Source: Sphingomonadaceae bacterium 3R27C6
Lineage (GTDB): Bacteria; Pseudomonadota; Alphaproteobacteria; Sphingomonadales; Sphingomonadaceae
Length of the DNA stretch: 64,000 bases
NCBI GenBank assembly: GCA_005503215.1
Contig: SCNS01000014.1
Location: 1-64,000 of the forward strand
Direction: 5' to 3'
Shown in pieces: positions 61,611 through 64,000 of this stretch. The notes under the pieces were generated by a model. It saw nothing but the letters and a program-made list of their open reading frames with translations. It had not been told where the DNA came from and made no database searches. A program made the translations under genes and the position numbers. How positions within the stretch are numbered: the first letter of the stretch is position 1; the number at the start of each line of letters is the position of its first letter.

Positions 61611-61655
61611 AAAGAAAACGACCGGCTCTGCCTGTTGGCGGAACCGGTCGTTTTT
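61611..61655 (-). terminator. Terminator of trmD-rplS
   Basis: On the minus strand AAAACGACCGG pairs perfectly with CCGGTCGTTTT, followed by a TTTTCTTT tract. It begins 37 bases after the rplS stop and explains why the DUF1287 gene needs its own promoter. Confidence 0.85.
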
Positions 61656-61691
61656 GAAAGCTGTTTCGGCTTTGGGTGAGAGAAGCTCTCC

Positions 61692-62069
61692 TTAGCCTTC
61701 GCCGGCTTCCGACCGGTATTCGCGGCGCTCCGCAATACGCGCCGATTTACCAGTGCGGCCACGAAGATAGTAAAGCTTCGCACGACGCACGGCACCCTTG
61801 CGGATGACGGTAATCGAGTCGATGTTGGGCGAATAGAGCGGGAACACGCGCTCGACACCTTCGCCGAACGACATTTTGCGCACGGTGAAGTTGGAGCCCA
61901 TGCCCTTGTTCGAGCGTGCGATGCACACGCCTTCGAAATTCTGGACGCGGGTGCGTTCGCCTTCGACCACCTTCACGCCGACTTTCAGCGTGTCGCCGGG
62001 ACGGAAGGTCGGAATCGTCTTGCCAGCCTTGGCGATTTCTTCGGCTTCGATCGTCTGGATGAGGTTCAT
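61692..62069 (-). CDS. rplS: Ribosomal protein L19
   Basis: A 125-residue large-subunit protein at the 30S-50S interface. [35 protein letters not shown] and [32 protein letters not shown] are the L19 signatures. The length is slightly above E. coli L19 because of the C-terminal [13 protein letters not shown] tail. It starts 5 bases after trmD and is followed by a strong terminator. Confidence 0.99.
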   Translation of the reverse strand: MNLIQTIEAEEIAKAGKTIPTFRPGDTLKVGVKVVEGERTRVQNFEGVCIARSNKGMGSNFTVRKMSFGEGVERVFPLYSPNIDSITVIRKGAVRRAKLYYLRGRTGKSARIAERREYRSEAGEG

Positions 62070-62074
62070 GTCCT

Positions 62075-62812
62075 CTAGTCCTTTTCTTTTCGCCGCGCGC
62101 CAGAGGCAGGTCGGTCCCGAGCGCCCTCATGGCGCTCCCAAAGGTCCGGCCTGCGTAACCGTGTATGATCTTCCGCCTGTTGTTTCCGCCAGGCCGCGAT
62201 CTTCGCATGATCCCCCGATCGCAGCACTTCGGGGATCGTGCGCCCTTCCCAATTTACGGGCCGGGTATAGTGCGGATATTCGAGCAAACCGTTTTCGAAC
62301 GATTCGTCGTCCCCGCTTGAAGCCGCGCCCATTACGCCGGGAAGCAGCCGAATGCAAGCGTCGAGGAGCAGCAGCGCGCCCATCTCGCCGCCCGACAGGA
62401 TGATGTCGCCCATCGACACCTCTTCGATCGGCCGCGCGTCGAAGATGCGCTCGTCGAATCCTTCGAACCGGCCGCAGAGGATGATCGCTCCCGGGCCCGC
62501 CGAAAGCTGACGCACGCGCGCCTGTGTGATCGGCGTCCCGCGCGGGGTCATCGCGAGGATCGGCAGGCCCGGATGCGCCGCCACCGCATGGTCGATCGCC
62601 GCGCCGAGCACATCGGCCTTGAGCACCATTCCGGCGCCGCCGCCCGCGGGCGTATCGTCGACGGTGCGATGCTTGTCGGTCGCGAAATCGCGGATCTGCA
62701 CCGGCGCGCAGTGCCACGTCCCGCTTTCGAGCGCGCGCCCCGCCATGCTGTGCCCCAGCGGACCGGGGAACATGTCGGGGTAGAGCGTCAGGGGAACGGC
62801 GGTGAAGGTCAT
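62075..62812 (-). CDS. trmD: tRNA (guanine-N1)-methyltransferase
   Basis: A 245-residue SPOUT (trefoil-knot) enzyme that methylates G37 of tRNAs and prevents frameshifting. [50 protein letters not shown] and [15 protein letters not shown] are the classic motifs. It is co-transcribed with rplS. In most bacteria rpsP and rimM precede trmD; here an SRPBCC gene does instead, so the usual four-gene operon is split. Confidence 0.98.
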   Translation of the reverse strand: MTFTAVPLTLYPDMFPGPLGHSMAGRALESGTWHCAPVQIRDFATDKHRTVDDTPAGGGAGMVLKADVLGAAIDHAVAAHPGLPILAMTPRGTPITQARVRQLSAGPGAIILCGRFEGFDERIFDARPIEEVSMGDIILSGGEMGALLLLDACIRLLPGVMGAASSGDDESFENGLLEYPHYTRPVNWEGRTIPEVLRSGDHAKIAAWRKQQAEDHTRLRRPDLWERHEGARDRPASGARRKEKD

Positions 62813-62850
62813 GCCACCCCATGCCGCCCACCGACCCCGCTTGGCAAGCG

Positions 62851-63261
62851 TCAGCTGTCGACGCGCACGCGTTCCATATGCGCCTTCATGCGCGCCAGCC
62901 CCTCAGCCATCATCGGTGCGACTTGCTGCGCGAGTGCATCGGGCAAGATGTCGGCGGTCCAGCGCACCCGCGCGCCACCTTCGGCCCCCGCGACTTCGAG
63001 CACGCCATTATGATGTTCGAACGCCTTGATCGCCCAGACGAGGCGGCGGCGGTCATCGTCGACCGAGACGATCGTTTCGTCGGCCACCGCGCCGTTCGCA
63101 AAGGTGACGCGGCGAACCGGCGCGCCGTCGCCTTCGAGCATTTCGGTGGCGGCGACGAACCCGGGGACGAGCCGGTCGTGGAGCCGGCCGACGTCGCGCG
63201 CGGCGTCCCAGATCGTGGCGGGGTCGGCGGCAATGAAGATTTCGTGGTGAATCGAAGCCAT
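62851..63261 (-). CDS. SRPBCC (polyketide-cyclase-like) protein
   Basis: A 136-residue START-fold protein: [32 protein letters not shown] at the N-terminus and [30 protein letters not shown] at the C-terminus are typical of the SRPBCC ligand-binding family. No catalytic motif can be assigned. It lies 38 bases upstream of trmD on the same strand and may drive trmD-rplS transcription. The ATG at 63261 was used. Confidence 0.88.
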   Translation of the reverse strand: MASIHHEIFIAADPATIWDAARDVGRLHDRLVPGFVAATEMLEGDGAPVRRVTFANGAVADETIVSVDDDRRRLVWAIKAFEHHNGVLEVAGAEGGARVRWTADILPDALAQQVAPMMAEGLARMKAHMERVRVDS

Positions 63262-63386
63262 CGGGCTTGCTCCTGCTCTGGATATGCCGCCGATGATAGC
63301 GGCGCCGCCGCACCATCGCTGGCAGGAATCGGACGCGGTCACCGACACCCCCGGACAAGCGCGGCGGATTCCCGTATAAAGAGCGC

Positions 63387-63971
63387 ATGACGCCGCCCGA
63401 CGAACCCGACCTCGATTTCGCGCTGTGCGAACGGGTGCGCTATGCGCGCGATCCCGCCTATGATGGAATTATCTTCATCGCGGTCAAATCGACCGGCATC
63501 TATTGCCGCCCGGTCTGCCCGGTGCGCCAGCCGCTCTCGCGCAACGTCAGCTATTATCGCAGCGCGGCGGCGGCCGAGCGCGCGGGCTTTCGCCCCTGCC
63601 TGCGCTGCCGGCCGGAGACGGCGCCGCGCTCGCCGGCGTGGAACGGAACCCGCGCGACCGTCGATCGCGCGCTGCGGCTGATCGAGGACGGCGCGCTCGA
63701 CGAGGCGGACGTCGAGGCGCTGGCCGCGCGGCTCGGCATCGGCGCGCGCCATCTGACGCGGCTGTTCCGCCGCCATCTCGACACCACACCGCTGGCCGCC
63801 GCGCGCACCGCGCGCATCCAGCGCGCCAAGCGACTGATCGATACCACCGACCTTGGCATGACCGACATCGCGCTGGCGGCGGGCTTTGGCAGCGTGCGGT
63901 CGTTCAATGCGGCCTTCCAGCAGGTCTATCGCCGCGCGCCGAGCATGTTGAAACGCCGCGCGAGGCGCTAG
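63387..63971 (+). CDS. AdaA-type methylphosphotriester sensor / AraC-family regulator
   Basis: A 194-residue protein with an N-terminal Ada zinc domain whose four Cys (Cys40 and Cys44 in GIYCRPVC, Cys71 and Cys74 in PCLRC) match E. coli Ada Cys38/42/69/72. An AraC-type double helix-turn-helix follows at about 90-190. This is the Bacillus AdaA layout: it repairs DNA methylphosphotriesters by taking the methyl on a Cys and then activates repair genes. It lacks the O6-methylguanine domain of E. coli Ada. A partner methyltransferase or AlkA gene may lie just beyond the window; the last 29 bases show none. Confidence 0.92.
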   Translation: MTPPDEPDLDFALCERVRYARDPAYDGIIFIAVKSTGIYCRPVCPVRQPLSRNVSYYRSAAAAERAGFRPCLRCRPETAPRSPAWNGTRATVDRALRLIEDGALDEADVEALAARLGIGARHLTRLFRRHLDTTPLAAARTARIQRAKRLIDTTDLGMTDIALAAGFGSVRSFNAAFQQVYRRAPSMLKRRARR

Positions 63972-64000
63972 CGCGGTTCGGGCGGCGGCGGCGGCTCCAG

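Noticed and set aside
63387-63971. Truncated Ada-AlkA fusion or broken E. coli-type Ada
   Set aside because: The length, four-Cys zinc site and complete AraC double HTH fit an intact AdaA-type protein, so no break is needed.

Overview
The window looks like chromosomal DNA of a sphingomonad alphaproteobacterium, probably close to Sphingopyxis. This is inferred from protein style and synteny; no search was run. The signs are high GC with strong third-position bias, an ahcY / divL-like / tsaE / amgK / murU / addB / addA / trxA block typical of alphaproteobacteria, large TonB-dependent receptors, a TonB-receptor-linked flavin halogenase, PQQ dehydrogenases, and short dispersed palindromic repeats between genes. 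No rRNA, tRNA, CRISPR array, transposase, integrase or prophage gene was seen.

Layout. (1) 1-12.5 kb: a lipoprotein PQQ/cytochrome c alcohol dehydrogenase, glnB-glnA behind a candidate sigma-54 promoter, an XRE regulator with a membrane partner, a lipoprotein, a soluble-type glucose/sorbosone dehydrogenase, a flavodoxin-fold reductase behind an RBS-sequestering hairpin, an M20 peptidase, an aldehyde dehydrogenase and argJ. (2) 12.6-25.4 kb: an alpha-glucan (maltodextrin-like) utilisation locus. A leftward operon encodes a TonB receptor, a tryptophan-halogenase-like flavoprotein, two GH13 enzymes and a GH97 enzyme. Divergently lie a LacI-family regulator and an MFS sugar transporter. A GTATACGTATAC palindrome lies in the divergent promoter region, and a one-mismatch copy precedes the transporter, so one regulator probably controls both arms. 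(3) 25.4-30.3 kb: a Tat-exported sulfatase in an operon with a second TonB receptor, with a divergent TetR regulator. (4) 30.4-43.4 kb: the housekeeping block trxA, addA, addB, murU, amgK, tsaE, a divL-like pseudokinase with Tyr at the phospho-acceptor position, and ahcY. Most of its genes overlap by a few bases.

(5) 43.4-52.8 kb: a TPR exported protein behind repeated TTGTGACAA motifs, YqgE, a peroxiredoxin, AMP nucleosidase, an SDR with a divergent HxlR regulator, a sulfotransferase, an ArsR/SRPBCC pair sharing one operator, an M2 peptidase and an alpha/beta hydrolase. (6) 52.8-56.7 kb: a DsbA-fold isomerase, then a MarR / EmrA / EmrB efflux operon with tandem operators at the marR start. 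(7) 56.7-64 kb: a mostly leftward run of small envelope genes, a dimethylargininase-like enzyme, asd, a DUF1287 protein, rplS and trmD (without rimM/rpsP next to them), an SRPBCC protein, and an AdaA-type alkylation sensor at the right edge.

The most interesting points are the halogenase embedded in a glucan operon with its LacI operator pair, the helically spaced TTGTGACAA array, the divL-like Tyr substitution, and several small regulator/operator modules whose DNA sites can be read directly.
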